NCBI GenBank assembly: GCA_022495995.1
Contig: JAFEMH010007427.1
Span: 26,287-90,286, forward strand
Reading direction: 5' to 3'
Source: Adenophora triphylla var. japonica
Taxonomy: Eukaryota; Streptophyta; Magnoliopsida; Asterales; Campanulaceae
DNA length: 64,000 bases
In this document: in pieces, positions 1 to 11,950 of the stretch
Layout: each line of letters opens with the position of its first letter
Numbering within the stretch: the stretch's first letter is position 1
The notes under the pieces: generated by a model
Database searches by the model: none
The model's input: only the letters and a program-made list of their open reading frames with translations
Told to the model about the DNA's origin: nothing
Program-made: the position numbers and the translations under genes

Positions 1-1000
1 ATTATCATTTATTATTAAGTCATTGTCTTTCACATGGATCTCTATCTTAGCCATTTATAATAACACATTTAAGTTGAATCCAATGGCTCACATTTTAACA
101 ATCTTTTTCACTTGGATCACCATCTCAACCATCCATTCATATTAAATCAATGGTCCAAATTCCTTACTTCAATCCTCTCACGAAACATAACCATATCCTC
201 TCTTAACAAAACCAAGTCCTTTCACATTTTAACAAAACCAAGTCCAAACCAAATCCTTTCACATTTTAACAAAACCAAGTCCAAAACCCACGCCTCCTCA
301 ATTTCTCTCTCTCCGTCTCTCTCTCTCTCCACACTCACAGACCCATCACCGGAATCCCACCCCTCCCTTTCCCCTCAATTCGACTCTCCCCCTCGAATAA
401 TCCATGGCTGCCTTCCTCATCTTTTCTTTCCCCAACCCATGCCACTACCCTTCATCGTCTCCGGCGACGGCAACGGCAACGGTGGCTCCGCCCCATCTCC
501 ACTTCTCTTCTTCTCCAATATTCATCAGTAACATCATCTTCTCAAACAAGATCGCACTATCCAGATTCGACACAGCTTCGGCCTCCTTCTGACATCTCTT
601 TGTAGTACTTCTCCCACAAATCACTTCACAATCCAAATCGCCAAGCTAGCCTTCGCCAACATTGCAACATTTACGCTCGAACCACCTCAGATCTCTGGAG
701 TTTTGGCGCTTTTACTCCATCTCCGGTGGCAATTATGATCCCTGCTTCGTCGCCTAATTTGGGGGAGTTTAAACATATTAGCTTTTTTGTATTTTATATC
801 GAAATCAAAATTGTAGGTTTTGGTATTTTTGATTTAGAAATTAATATTGTTTGAGAAGATGATGTTACTGATGAATATTGGTGTTACTGATGAATATTGG
901 TGTTGTTAGTGATGGTGGTGATGGTAGAGGGATGGTGGCGCCGGTGATTGAGACGGTGGTAGGGTGGTTGGTGGTGGTTGTCGTATAAGGGAAGTTTAAG

Positions 1001-1087
1001 GGACTGATTTGACAATAATAGAATTTAAAGGACTGATTTGACAATAATAGAATTTAAAGGACTGATTTGACAATAATAGAACTTAAG
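1001..1087. repeat. 29-bp tandem repeat, three copies
   Basis: Three head-to-tail copies begin at 1001, 1030 and 1059, each starting GGACTGATTTGACAATAATA. It belongs to CACTA-1; a diverged counterpart precedes the TA array of CACTA-2 near 47110-47190. Confidence 0.9.
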
Positions 1088-1111
1088 GGACTGATTAAAA
1101 AATATTTACAA

Positions 1112-1117
<6 letters not shown>

Positions 1118-1186
<69 letters not shown>

Positions 1187-1237
1187 CATATACATATACA
1201 TATATACACATATACATATACATATTCATATATATAC

Positions 1238-1278
<41 letters not shown>

Positions 1279-1291
1279 TACACATATATAC

Positions 1292-1389
<98 letters not shown>

Positions 1390-1428
1390 GTGTATGTATA
1401 TATATATATATATGTATATATATATTCG

Positions 1429-1459
<31 letters not shown>

Positions 1460-1522
1460 GTATATATATATTCATATATATATATATATGTATATATATG
1501 TATATATATATTCATATGTATA

Positions 1523-1600
<78 letters not shown>

Positions 1601-1615
1601 TACATATATACATAT

Positions 1616-1658
<43 letters not shown>

Positions 1659-1705
1659 TACATATATACATATATATATACATATATACATATATACATA
1701 TATAC

Positions 1706-1735
<30 letters not shown>
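1118..1735. repeat. TA/CATA microsatellite
   Basis: About 620 bp of (TA)n interrupted by CA, GT and TTC steps. It is open in several frames on both strands and produces artificial Tyr-Ile repeat ORFs, which are not genes. Confidence 0.97.
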
Positions 1736-1736
<1 letters not shown>

Positions 1737-1872
1737 ATTTTTTTTTAATAAAAAATATCAAATTAGCGATGGAAATATCCGTCGGTAATTTGGTATATCA
1801 AAAATAAAAAATATTGAAAAAAGAAAATTTAAAAAAATTAAAAAAATTGTGAAAATTTGGAATAAATTTTAG

Positions 1873-2152
1873 CGACGGAAATGTCTGTCGATAAATCCGT
1901 CATTATTAATGTCGCCAATACATTAATTTTGTCGTTCCTCTTCAACATTTAGCGACGGATTTTTGAGTTTTAGCGACGGAATTATCCGTCGTTACTTTAA
2001 CAACAGCCTAAAAATCTGTCGTTAATATTTAGCGACAAGGGTTTTAGCGACAGATTTTTTTCGTCGCTAATCCGTCGCTAAATGCCTTCAGGGATATTTT
2101 TGGCTTTTAGCGACAGATTTTTCCGTCGCTAAAACCTGTTTTTCTTGTAGTA
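1873..2152. repeat. CACTA-1 right subterminal repeats and terminal inverted repeat
   Basis: At least eight copies of a TTAGCGACGGA-like motif occur in both orientations, ending in the TIR. Arrays of short inverted motifs next to the TIR are typical transposase-binding regions of CACTA (En/Spm) elements. The outermost base is A instead of G. Confidence 0.75.
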
Positions 2153-2602
2153 CACAATGTTCGAGCTAGCCCCTTATCCAGTCCACCCTCTCCAAATAGG
2201 TCTTCAGGTACTCGATATCCTTTATCACATCTTATCAATTGCACTAAATTTTCTTCTGCACATCGTTGTTTTCTGGCCGCAATTGATACATGTGTTGAGC
2301 ATAGAAACTTTGCAGAGGCTGTAAAGTCAGAGGGCAGCCATGAACACTGAGCTTGATGCTCTATATCAGAATGGGACATGGGATCTTGTTGATGCTCCTA
2401 TTGGTAAAAAGGTTATATAAAGCAAATTGGTCTATAAAATCAAATATAAGGCAGATGGAATGGTGGAACAATATAAGGTACGACTAGTGATTCCGGGTAA
2501 TTGTCAGGTGGAATAAAAAAACCTTTGCTTCAACTGTTAAAATGGTTACAGTGCGAGTGTTTCTTGCTATTGTTGCGACCCGTGTTTGGGAACTTCATCA
2601 AA
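2153..2602 (+). pseudogene. Ty1/copia reverse transcriptase fragment
   Basis: Read in more than one frame, this stretch encodes the linker between integrase and RT and then the start of a copia RT. Recognisable pieces are the segments EAVKSEG, ALYQNGTWDLVDAP and KLVYKIKYKADG and a KARLV-like stretch, all in family order. It contains stops and frameshifts and has no catalytic YVDD box, because the sequence is cut off at 2602 where gypsy gag sequence begins. The CACTA-1 right end sits immediately upstream, so the rest of the copia element is probably on the far side of CACTA-1. Non-functional. Confidence 0.75.
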
Positions 2603-2624
2603 AGATTGAAATATTGCCCCTTTA

Positions 2625-4021
2625 ATTAATAGCCACATAAAGGACTACTTTCGTCCTAAGATTGATGCGGTCTCATCTTGCATTGTTCTATCTCCTGTTG
2701 CAAGAGGCTATGATTTAAATGGGCAATATTTCAATCTTTTACCTAGCTTACACGGAGAAGCTACAGATGACCCCTTAAACTTTCTCCGTGACTACTTGAC
2801 TACGGTCCATGATTTTCCATTAACTACGGGAGTCACGGAGGATCAATTAAAGCTGTGATGTTTTTCTTTCACACTTAAATACGTAGCTAAAAATTGGTTC
2901 ATGACATTAACAACAAATAGCATAGACATATAGGAGAAGATGTCTCAAGCTTTTATTCAAAGATTTTTTTCTCATCATTCATTGTCTCTATTAAGACAGA
3001 AAATTATAGGGTTTCAGCAAGAACTCGATGAGACATTCCATGAAACATGAGAAAGATTTAAAATGTTGTTAGTCAATGTCCTCACCATGACTTTTCCCTA
3101 CCCCATTTGAATCAATCTTTTTATGATGGGTTAAGTCAAATGCACCAATACATGGTAGATAATTCCGCGGGAGGATCAATGGGGGAGAAAACTCTCGAAC
3201 AAGTAAAAGAATTTTTTGATATGCTAGGTGCTAAATCCCAATGGAAGGGAGTGAGGGGGAAATCAAAGGGGGTGTATGAATTAAGTGTGATTGATAGGGT
3301 AGAAAAAAAAGCCACCGAATTAGCTAATCAACTTTCCACACTTGCTTCTTTTGTTAATCCCGCTCTTGCTAATAAGATTCATGATATATGTGCTACTTGT
3401 GGTTTGAACTCTCATGATACTAACATGTGCCAATCTAGTGCACAATTTTCTAATTTTATGTAACAAGCATAAGTAGCGAATGGGTACCAACCAAGGCCCC
3501 CTCACAACAATCCATATTCCAACATATACAATCAAGGGTGGAGAAATCATCCAAACTTTTCATGCAATAATAATCAACCTCTCTACCCCATTCCACCTCA
3601 ATCAACTCCCCCACAAACGCAAGGACCACAAAAACAACCATGGGAGGAGTACTTTGAGAGGCTAAAGTTGGAGCAAGTTCAACAAATGGAGAGGCTAAGG
3701 TTGGATCAAATCAAACAAGTAAAGACTCATGAGGCGGCAATAAATAAATTGGAAACACAAATAAGTCAACTTGCCAATGCCCTCCAAAGTCATAAGTCTG
3801 GCACATTCCCGAGTCAATGGAAGCATGCAAATGCCATAACCGCATTAAGGAATGGCAAGGTAATCAATCGTGAGGTATATGCTCCTACTTCTTCCTCTCT
3901 TAAATCTAATATGAAACATGATGAAATTTAGAATGAGGATGGTACAAATGAGTTGAGAGATAAACAAATTGAAAAAACTTCACCTCACAAACCATATGTA
4001 CATCCCGTACCTTTTTCGGGT
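2625..4021 (+). pseudogene. Athila-like gag, broken
   Basis: Gag of a gypsy element, the structural protein that would form the particle. The N-terminal capsid-like part (2690-3100) reads GYDLNGQYFNLLPSLHGEA and later FLRDYL, with stops. The best open part is 3107-3463, containing FYDGLSQ, AGGSMGEKTLEQ and a zinc-knuckle-like Cys-x2-Cys...His...Cys segment. A coiled-coil-like segment (NKLETQISQLANAL) followed by GTFPS lies at 3668-3931, as in Athila gag C-termini. Frameshifts and stops separate the blocks. The coding sequence then runs into the MULE at 4022 and resumes on its far side at about 5329. Confidence 0.75.
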
Positions 4022-5317
4022 GGCTAATCGACCTATTTATGAAACTTAGTGTCCGATTTTAATCAATTAATGCAATGTACTTACTAGTCATGACATTATG
4101 ATTCGTACTTTCTAACTTTGTATCAAATAATACAATATACTAATATATATTTTAACGGCGTTTCAAATCCTAACGGAATTATCACGTGGCATATGAAATG
4201 TAATTTGTTAACCTAGTCAACAATTTTTAGGGGTAAAAGTGCAAACATATGTAAAAAACTTAATGAAATTTTATTTAATCATCCAAAAAAGTAACGAGAG
4301 TTTTGTCTATCATCCCTCTGCCACCAACCACCGCATCCCTTCCGACCAGAAACTACCACCACATTACTCGGGCATAATCCCACCATTGAATCACTCACTC
4401 TGCACTCCTCCATTAAATCATATCCCTTTCTTGAAACCCATTTAAAATTTCATCATCAATGAAAAAAATATATCCACTTTAATTCTTTAAAGTAAATTTA
4501 AATCCAAATCAAAAAAATCTGCAAATCAACGAAAACTTAAAGCTTAAACCCAAATAAAAAAACCTGGGTAGCCTTAAACCCATATCTGTGAAAATAAATT
4601 GGAAATATGGGTAACCTTAAACCCAAATTTATGAAAATTTAAACCCAAATATGCAATTTTGAAGCCAAAATCTGCAATATTAAACCTTTAATCTTAAATA
4701 GAACCCTAATCTGAAATCTGGGCATGGAGATCGAGGTCAGAGGTTAAAGGTCGAGTTCTATAGGGCGGACGACTGGACAGGAAGGAGGGGGAGGAGAGGA
4801 ATGTAAAGAGGTGAGATAATGGAGGGTATGGGGTAGGGTTGTGGACTGTTGGACTGGTTGTGGGTGAGAGAAGGGAGAAGAAGATGGGGTTGTGATGGAG
4901 GTGGGGAGAGTGAAAGGAAAGGGATTTTATGGGGTGGGGAGAAAGAAGAAAAGGTTTTTATGGGGTTTGGGGAGAGTGGGGAAGTTAAGTGGGGAAATGT
5001 TGCCGAAATGTATGGAGAAGTGAGGGGGGGGAGAGAAACAAGGAAGGGGGAACGGTGGTTTCAAGACATTTTTTTTAATTTAATAAGTTAACTATAGTTG
5101 GATTCGTTAATTATTTAACGGGTTTTAGTTATATTTTGATTTGACTTAACCATGTTAGCCTTCCGTCAAACAAATTTAACGCCATCCGTCAAATTGCTTG
5201 TACATTGCATTAATTGAAAGTAATTGTGAAAGTACATTGAACAATGTCATAAATAGTAAGTATGTTTTATTAATTGATGATTTAAGGTTGGTCACTGCAT
5301 TGGTTGATAATTTTCCC
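4022..5317. mobile_element. Non-autonomous MULE inserted in gag
   Basis: The element is bounded by a duplicated CCTTTTTCGGGT-like target (4010-4021 and 5316-5328, one T longer on the right), a 9-11 bp duplication as expected for Mutator-like elements. The ends carry long imperfect inverted repeats: the left arm (4022-4210) and the reverse complement of the right arm (5130-5317) share blocks such as AGTG(T/A)CC, CAATTAAT, TACTTACT, ATGACATT, GTACTTTC and GGCGTT in the same order. The interior (4290-5080) has no transposase; the small ORFs at 4239-4445 and 4849-5091 do not resemble any protein I recognise. Confidence 0.75.
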
Positions 5318-5328
5318 TTTTTTCGGGT

Positions 5329-5980
5329 AAATTGATGAGACAAAAGATGGAAAAACAATATTCTGAAATTTATGACATGTTTTCTAAAGTAAACATCAAT
5401 TTACCTTTATTGGATGTCATTAAAAATATCTCATCTTATGTAAAGTTTTTTAAAAAAATTAATACCCGAAAACAAAGGTATGGGAGAGGTGAACAAGTTG
5501 TGATGTCCGAGAATGTGAGCGTCGTGATTCAATCCCACTTTCCACCGAAACTCAAGGATACCGGTAGTTTCAACATAAGAATCACTTTGGGGGATTCCAA
5601 ATCGGTGAAGGTGATGTTGGATCTAGGTGCAAGCATTAATTTGATGCCTTATTCGGTGTATGAGAAATTAGGACTGGGAGAGCTTAAACCTACAATAATA
5701 ACCCTTCAACTTGTGGAACGATTAGTCAAACGTCCTTTAGGCATTTTGGAGGATATTTTGGTACAAGCTCATTGTGCCAGTAGATTTGGTTGTGCTTGAT
5801 TTGGAAAGGGATGTTAGTAATAGTCGTGAAACACCCATCCGTTCTGGGCGTCCTTTCATGGCTACTACCGAAACCATCATTAATGTGAAAGAGGGAAAGT
5901 TTACAATGAATGTGAATGAAAAAGTTGAAATTTCAATTTTTAAAGAACCTCAAATTGTCAATGCTATATTAATAAGGTAG
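5329..5980 (+). pseudogene. Athila-like aspartic protease domain
   Basis: This continues gag-pro after the MULE. It reads FPPKLKDTGSFNI, then the active-site region MLDLGASINLMP (usual D-S/T-G here D-L-G, normal for Athila), then LGELKPT. A frameshift near 5765 moves the frame to VPVDLVVLDLE, RSGRPFMAT and KEGKFTMNVN, the conserved C-terminal half. No RT follows; after 5980 only short degenerate coding is seen. It would cleave the element polyprotein, but this copy is broken. Confidence 0.8.
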
Positions 5981-6238
5981 ATGATTGTGTGTGAGAGAGC
6001 ATTTTGTATGAGGTTTATTGTGAGGAATTTGAGAATATGTTGAATGGTGGTGAGAATACTAGGGATTGGGTGGACGTATATGACATGGCTATGTAACACA
6101 AGGCCGACAAACACTCGTGTAGTGACGGACCGTATCACCCTCTAGACCGCTTCCAAAAGAAGTTGGAGCCATCTATCACCTCACCTTCATTAGAAAAATT
6201 TACATTCATGTACTCATTTGCTAAAGTAGATTAGTGTT

Positions 6239-6625
6239 ATGTTCTTTATATATGTGATGCTTTCTTTGCTAATATTTATGATCAAGATAAACTTTTATGT
6301 TTGTATTGAGAATGAGATTGTGAAAGGTTGTGAAGTGAAAGTAACCAATGAGTTTGGGGGAGAGGTCCCCAAGAAAAAGAAGAAGAAAAAGGCTAAACAA
6401 AAAGCCTCAAAAGTTTCATGGGTTCCACCCGAATTAATCAAAATTGGAACTTATGTTTGGAAGGAAGTGGGTATTTGTGCCCGAGAAACAATGAGGTGGG
6501 CTAAATGAAGAAAATCAAAGGCCAAAGATGGCATGACCACCTCAAACCCCACATAAAAATTGGGGTCACAGTCGGGCTAGCAACCTTAACCAAATGCGCT
6601 TATTGGTAGGCAACCCAACTAGGTA
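6239..6625 (+). pseudogene. Remnant 3' ORF and conserved gypsy 3' motif
   Basis: A short ORF (6239-6508) contains a lysine run and ends WAK. It is followed by a non-coding block GTCGGGCTAGCAACCTTAAC...GGTAGGCAACCC (6572-6624), which resembles the conserved stretch found downstream of pol in many plant gypsy elements (GGGAGGCAACCCA). This supports an internal deletion joining the protease to the element's 3' region. Confidence 0.5.
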
Positions 6626-8148
6626 TGCTTTTTATTTGCTTTATATTAATTGTTTGTTGTGTCATATCATTCTTTGAACCCAATACATGTTTTAGTCTTT
6701 ATGCTATGAGAACATAGCGAGTTTGGGAGTAGATATCTCTCTAATGTTATGGGAATTTATAAGGGAGTGTATATAGTGTCACAAAAAAAAATTGAAAAAA
6801 ATTTAAAACTTTTGTTCTTTTCATATTTTGGGATGTTGGCTAAAGTATATGATGATTTGAGTGTACTTTTATTTTTAAAATCTTGAGCGTTACTATTAAT
6901 ATGGGGATATAATTGTATTGAAACATGTAAAATATGATTAATTCACCTTTCACTTTCGTACTATATCTTCTTGATCATTGTTACAACCTTAGGAGACCTT
7001 TATGGGATCACTTTGACATTTTCGGGGTCCCTAGAACATGTTTGTATAATTGTCAATAACACATCAAAGAGGCTATTCGGAAAGTGATATTTGGCTATTT
7101 TCTTTGAACCCTTTTGCGAGCCTTTAACTTTCTCGTCACTTATAAAATTTTTGCTATAACCCATTTTGAGATTTAATGAGAATGGAAATCACTCACAAAG
7201 TGAGAAGTTATCATATATCACTATTCTCCTTCATTTGGACCTACATTATCCTGCCCTTTAAACTTATACACTATTTTATCACCTTTCCAAAAGTGAAACT
7301 AGCGAATGATTGGGAATTTATAGGTCGTGCTTGAAAATCAAGGGCTTGAGTGGAAAAAGGTCAACAAAAGAAAAGAAAATAGTCATGTATTGTATTTAAA
7401 AGAGAGGCATGTGCAAAGTATGTAATGCATAGTATTATTCGTGATCTTTATATATATGCAAAGCAAAGAAAATAAAGAAAAGAAAGAAAAGATGAAGAAA
7501 AAATGAAGAAAAATATGAAAAACCTTGTTTTCTCTTATATTAAAGTGGAAAATGACCAAAAGAAAGAAAAGAAGGTGATCAACCATACGTGCGAATGTAT
7601 GCAAAATTATAAGTTTGGGGGTTGAAATATGGGTTGGCATGGGTGAGCGGAGTGATACACTCAAGTGAGGAAATATTTTAAATACTCTCTAGTTTCACTT
7701 GATTGACTTCGTATGTCCTTACATTCATTTGTAACTGTGAACCTAGCCCGCGATTTTCGCAATACATTACAAGCTACAAAGCCATAATTGACCCCTAAAG
7801 AGTAGTCGAGTTGACAATTGTGTTCAAACATGCATATAAGCGTCCCTGCGCGTAACTGTTATCTTACTATCACTTATTTAGAGCATGACACAAGTGACCC
7901 TATAAAACATCTTACTTTGGTGACGATGATCTCCCATGATTCATTCATATTTCATTATGTGGTTGAGAATTGTAAGTTAGATACATCCATGTAATTATAA
8001 TCCCGTGTTCATAATAACTCTAGTAGATTATGTGTGTTGTAAAGATCTGAAACTTGCATGGACAACAACCTCTATTATGATTTGAACATTTCAAAAATAT
8101 TTCCTTTTGTTTTCATAGTTTATTATTTCGATTTAGTTTTGTGTTTTA
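6626..8148. other. Gypsy 3' untranslated internal region
   Basis: About 1.5 kb between the 3' motif and the polypurine tract. It is AT-rich with a purine-rich stretch at 7365-7580, and I see no credible gene. The ORF at 7383-7664 (minus) is a low-complexity shadow. Confidence 0.5.
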
Positions 8149-8183
8149 CTCGAGGACGAGCAAAAGATAAGTTTGAGGGTATT
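8149..8183 (+). other. Polypurine tract region of the Athila-like element
   Basis: CTCGAGGACGAGCAAAAGAT followed by AAGTTTGAGGGTATT. This is the typical motif immediately before the 3' LTR of Athila-type elements, where plus-strand DNA synthesis is primed. Confidence 0.8.
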
Positions 8184-9362
8184 TGATTAATGTGTTTTAT
8201 CCCATACTAATGATGTATCCTTAGACCTATTTGATGATAATCCTTGGGTATTTTATGGATTTTTGGAGTGTTTATTCACACAGGGAATGAAAAGAGAAAG
8301 TCACAGAATATGATCTTAATGAATACAAAAGGAACGATCGCGAGCGAAGCGGCAAAAGAGGAAAGAATGAGAATTACAGAAGTACAAAGTTGAGATAACC
8401 TTTAGAATTAATTACCATTGGATAGTAATCTTTGATAGCTTTCCAAAGAGATGTGGCACGTCCCAATCGGAGTCCGTATGAAGAAGTTATGACCTTCGAA
8501 AGTTTGCCGAAGACAGTACAAGTCAGCGAAGCACGAACGGCGACCGCACAAACAAAGGAGGGAGACCGCAAAAGTGTGCCGAGCTGAGGATTCTTACTTA
8601 GACCACATGTGCGGTCGCACAAGGCCATGGTGTGCGGCCACACAGGCCCCGGAGCAGCTTTAACAGTTTTCATTTTTCTCCTCGGTTTTGGCCCTAGTTT
8701 CCTAATTTTGACCCTAGTTTCCTAATTTTGACCCCTCATTCTCCCATGTATAAATAGAGCACCCCAGCCATGTTTTGAGCAATTCCTAACATGTTTTAAT
8801 TCTATTTTCAACTTGTAAACAATATCGAAATTTTATATCAAGAATTCCATCGAAGACTTATACAAATTATTGAAGCTTTGTTGATGTTCGGTATGAACAT
8901 GCGTGGCTTGTTCTATGGAATGGAGGTAATGTATATCAATCATTTATTTCTTAATTAATTTTGCGATCAATCAAAGGTTGGGTTCATCGAAAGTATTATT
9001 TATCTAAGTTTTCTAAGCTACAATCACATGTGCAGATGTGATTGCCTTTTATACTAAATTTTGTGTGTGGTCATTGACAAGTGATTGCATTATCCATACT
9101 AAGGCAAACTTTTGAATGATTATAATCAAGGTTTTGACAATTGATTGCAAACCAAAATTATAGGTTTTTAATCCTAGGGTTTAATGGGTTCTTGAATATT
9201 AATTGGACTTTGCAAAAAACCTAATATTTGAATAGCACTAAATTGTGGACGTGTGAACGCCATTTTTATTAAAGAGGATGAACCCCCAACTATAATTGGT
9301 TGTATTATTAATTGGTATATTGGTGCGATATACATGAATCACATTTTGTGGATCCTTCTTTT
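8184..9362 (+). repeat. 3' LTR of the Athila-like element
   Basis: Starts TGATTAATG directly after the polypurine tract. It contains GCGGTCGCAC/GCGGCCACAC repeats (8609-8645) and a TATAAATA box at 8750. The end is set near the GGATCCTTC motif (9350-9360), where the hAT-like sequence starts; the exact terminal CA is not clear. Confidence 0.65.
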
Positions 9363-9681
9363 AGGGATGACCAAACCATAATCAAAATCGGCCCGAAACA
9401 GTTGAACCGCCTTGAACCGAAACCGAACCGTCTCGAACCAGAACCGTTTGAAACCGTATAGCGGTTTGGCGCCGGTTTTGGTTTCTCCTTTTGAAAATCG
9501 TGAACCGACGGTTTCGAACCGCCTGAACCGGAACTGTTAAACCATAGACCAAACTGTCAGAAAACCGTCAAAAGCGTCATAATTTCCGTCAGATTTGTCA
9601 GAATATAGCCGTTATTCCCGTTAGCTAATGACTAATTGACCAAAAATAGTTGTTTTTGACCGTTTTTTAAACCAAATTTTA
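9363..9681 (+). mobile_element. hAT-like element, left part
   Basis: Begins TAGGGATGACCAAACC and continues with repeated GAACCG/CGGTTC motifs, a common hAT-type subterminal composition. It is interrupted at 9682-9686 by the solo LTR and resumes at 11137. No right terminus was located. Confidence 0.45.
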
Positions 9682-9686
9682 GTCCT

Positions 9687-11136
9687 TGTCAAGCCAAAAC
9701 TTAACGGCTTATTTTAATACCGCAAGTGAATGATGTAGATGTAGTATAGAAATGGCAAATGCGGGTCGATTACACGAGTACAATGTTACTATGGATTAAT
9801 ACTTGCTTTTAAATAGGAACTATGGATAAAAAATGGATTGGGGGAGAAAATTGTTTTGTTGATTATCTAGAAATGAATTACAAACTAATCTAACTTGAAT
9901 TGAACTTTATAAAATGAAGATATTCCCGGGATTGGATTCAAACAACATGTAATCATCAACAAATAATCATGTTTTAGATAAAGGTTTTATCAAAAATCAA
10001 GGATGATACGCTATTCGTGCTACCTTCTTACGATCAAGCAAGATAGCACATGTATTTTAAGACTAATACGACCTTTATCTCGATGGTTCCGTACATTAAT
10101 CAAAATTCATTAAATTCATGTTAAATCCACATATTTTCCAATTAATGATCATCCCTATGCAATTAATCTACTCTAGTGATTAATAGTGCCTAGTTTAATT
10201 CATATGGTTCCGTTAATCAAGATTCACGGCTAAATCCATATCTTGATTAACTAAAATCACATAAATAAGGACGTCTCCAAAATATATGCATTAAAAGTAA
10301 CATGAAGAAAATTGATTTAGGATGAAGAAGAAGAAAAAAACATGATTAAATATGAAGAACACGTGATGTTGAGTTTCCAACCCCAAGAACTAGGGGATTA
10401 CTTACAAGCCATTACAATAACGAAAGATGAATAAGACATGAAATGATAGAAAAGAAGAGAAATACTTATTCAGATAATGAAGAAAGAGTCAATTGCTGGC
10501 TGAAAACAAACCTCAAGAATTTTATTTCTCAAACTTAGAATTTTGCTCAATAACACTTGACGAGTCTCTCAAAATCTGGAAATAGTTGATGTTATGAAAT
10601 ACAAATGATATTAGAGTATGTTTACAATAGTTTCTAGATGTCTAAAATGAATTAGAGTATGTTTACAATAGTTTCTAGATGTCTAAAACTGATTAATACA
10701 ATGTCTTTATATATGCATATAAGCCGAAAGTTGTGGCCCTTACTTCAAAAGTCACCAAGAAAATCTGCAGCCTTTTGCCTTGGCACGACCATGTGTTATA
10801 ATTTGGCATGGTCGTGTCAAATGAAAAATTGTGTCTTTCAGCCTCGGCATGAATTGCACGTTCGTGCTAATTTGGCTGCGCGGCCTTGCCAACCTGGGTT
10901 GCTGCTACTTGACCTCTTTTCATGATATAAGTGTTTCAAATCACCATGAACCATGTCCCATACCAAATTTGCTATAATTTTACTCTTGAAATCATGAATA
11001 CACCACAAAAACACCCCAAGCATAATATACACATAAAATATGATAAAATAAACTAAATTTAACTTAAAATGAACTAAAATTATGTTAAATGATGCAATTA
11101 TGTAAAAATAAATGTTTATAAAATAGTCATTTATCA
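9687..11136 (-). mobile_element. Solo LTR with 5-bp target duplication
   Basis: The sequence runs TG (9687) to CA (11136) and is flanked by the direct repeat GTCCT (9682-9686 and 11137-11141), the signature of an integrated LTR element reduced to one LTR by recombination. On the minus strand it begins TGATAAATGACTATTTTATA and has a TATATAAAG box (rc of 10702-10712), so transcription would run leftwards. There is no internal domain and no primer-binding site. Confidence 0.85.
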
Positions 11137-11141
11137 GTCCT

Positions 11142-11950
11142 AAAAAAATTATAATCTTAACATATTTCCTCAACTATAAATACCACCCCCCTCCCATCAC
11201 ATTTTTTTCACACAAACTCCATTTACTCTCTTTTAACCTTTTATAACGAATTTCGTTAATTTCTTTGATTCTCAATCTCAAATCATAATCCAACTTTTAT
11301 ATTTTCATCCAATATCTATATTTCCACCCAACATCTTTATATCATCTTCATTTCATATATTTTCATATTTAACATTATTAATATTCTTAAAAACCTCACA
11401 AGCAAGAAGGGTAGTAAGGGTGGAGGGGAAGGGAAATCTTCTTGTCGAGCACCACCACCACCATCATGATTTGTTGAAAATGAAGGTGGTCAATTTTATG
11501 ATATGTGACTTTCAGGGGAAAATGAAAATGAGTGGGAAGATTGGGAAGATGATGACGAAGTGGAATAGCTTCCAAATTTTGTGTCACCACAAAATGTTGA
11601 TAATTCAACTCCAATTACTCAAGAAAGTGATGGCAATACTATGAAAGCCATAATGGGGGGCGGCGTCGTAAAGCAAAAAACAATCTCCATTTCGGAGAAC
11701 ATGGAAGATGGAAGGAAGAGGGTAAATGTTGAAGAAGATTTAGATTAGATATGGGTTTGGGAGAGGGGTTAGTAGGTAACTACATAATTTGCATTGTAAC
11801 CCTCTTATATTTTAATTTTACCCTTAAAGTCTCTATAGTTATGTTATTTTAATGTTGATTGATTTTCCTATTTTGACCCTTAAAAAGGGGTCACATGCAT
11901 TGCACATGCCTATTTAACTAAAAAAATGGATGTCGTTAGCCGTATATACC
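11142..11950 (+). pseudogene. hAT-like element, right part with truncated N-terminal coding
   Basis: After the solo LTR there is a TATA-like CTATAAATACC (11174-11184), an untranslated leader, then a purine-rich coding-like stretch (11400-11750) with acidic and basic patches (ENENEWEDWEDDDEVE) and stops. The composition suggests a hAT transposase N-terminus, but neither the BED finger nor the dimerisation domain is present. The right terminus was not found, so the assignment is tentative. Confidence 0.35.

Larger units (their letters stand above)
1..2152. mobile_element. Non-autonomous CACTA element CACTA-1 (left end outside window)
   Basis: Only the right part is in the window. The right end reads CTTGTAGTA at 2144-2152, one base from the canonical CACTA terminus (...TAGTG), and is preceded by inverted subterminal repeats of the TAGCGACGGA type. 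No transposase coding is visible. From about 1 to 1115 the element holds a CT-rich and GGCGACGG-rich module, then a 29-bp tandem repeat, then a long TA array. The same order of modules occurs in CACTA-2 at 46240-47400. Short ORFs here are low-complexity and I do not regard them as genes. The left TIR and the target-site duplication cannot be seen. Confidence 0.7.
2603..9362 (+). mobile_element. Athila-like Ty3/gypsy element, internally deleted, no 5' LTR
   Basis: The order is gag, protease, a 3' untranslated block with the GGCAACCCA motif, a polypurine tract and a 3' LTR. RT, RNase H and integrase are absent between the protease (ends 5980) and the 3' block (starts about 6240). No 5' LTR precedes gag; it joins directly to a copia fragment at 2602. 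A MULE is inserted within gag. The Athila-type assignment rests on the gag C-terminus, the protease (DLGASINLMP) and the CTCGAGGACGAGCAAA motif before the 3' LTR. Confidence 0.75.

Noticed and set aside
1054..1807. Long ORFs of Tyr/Ile repeats on both strands
   Set aside because: They are translations of a TA/CATA microsatellite, with no protein features.
11420..11644. ORF with a His run as a host gene
   Set aside because: Short, composition-driven, and within a hAT-like remnant.
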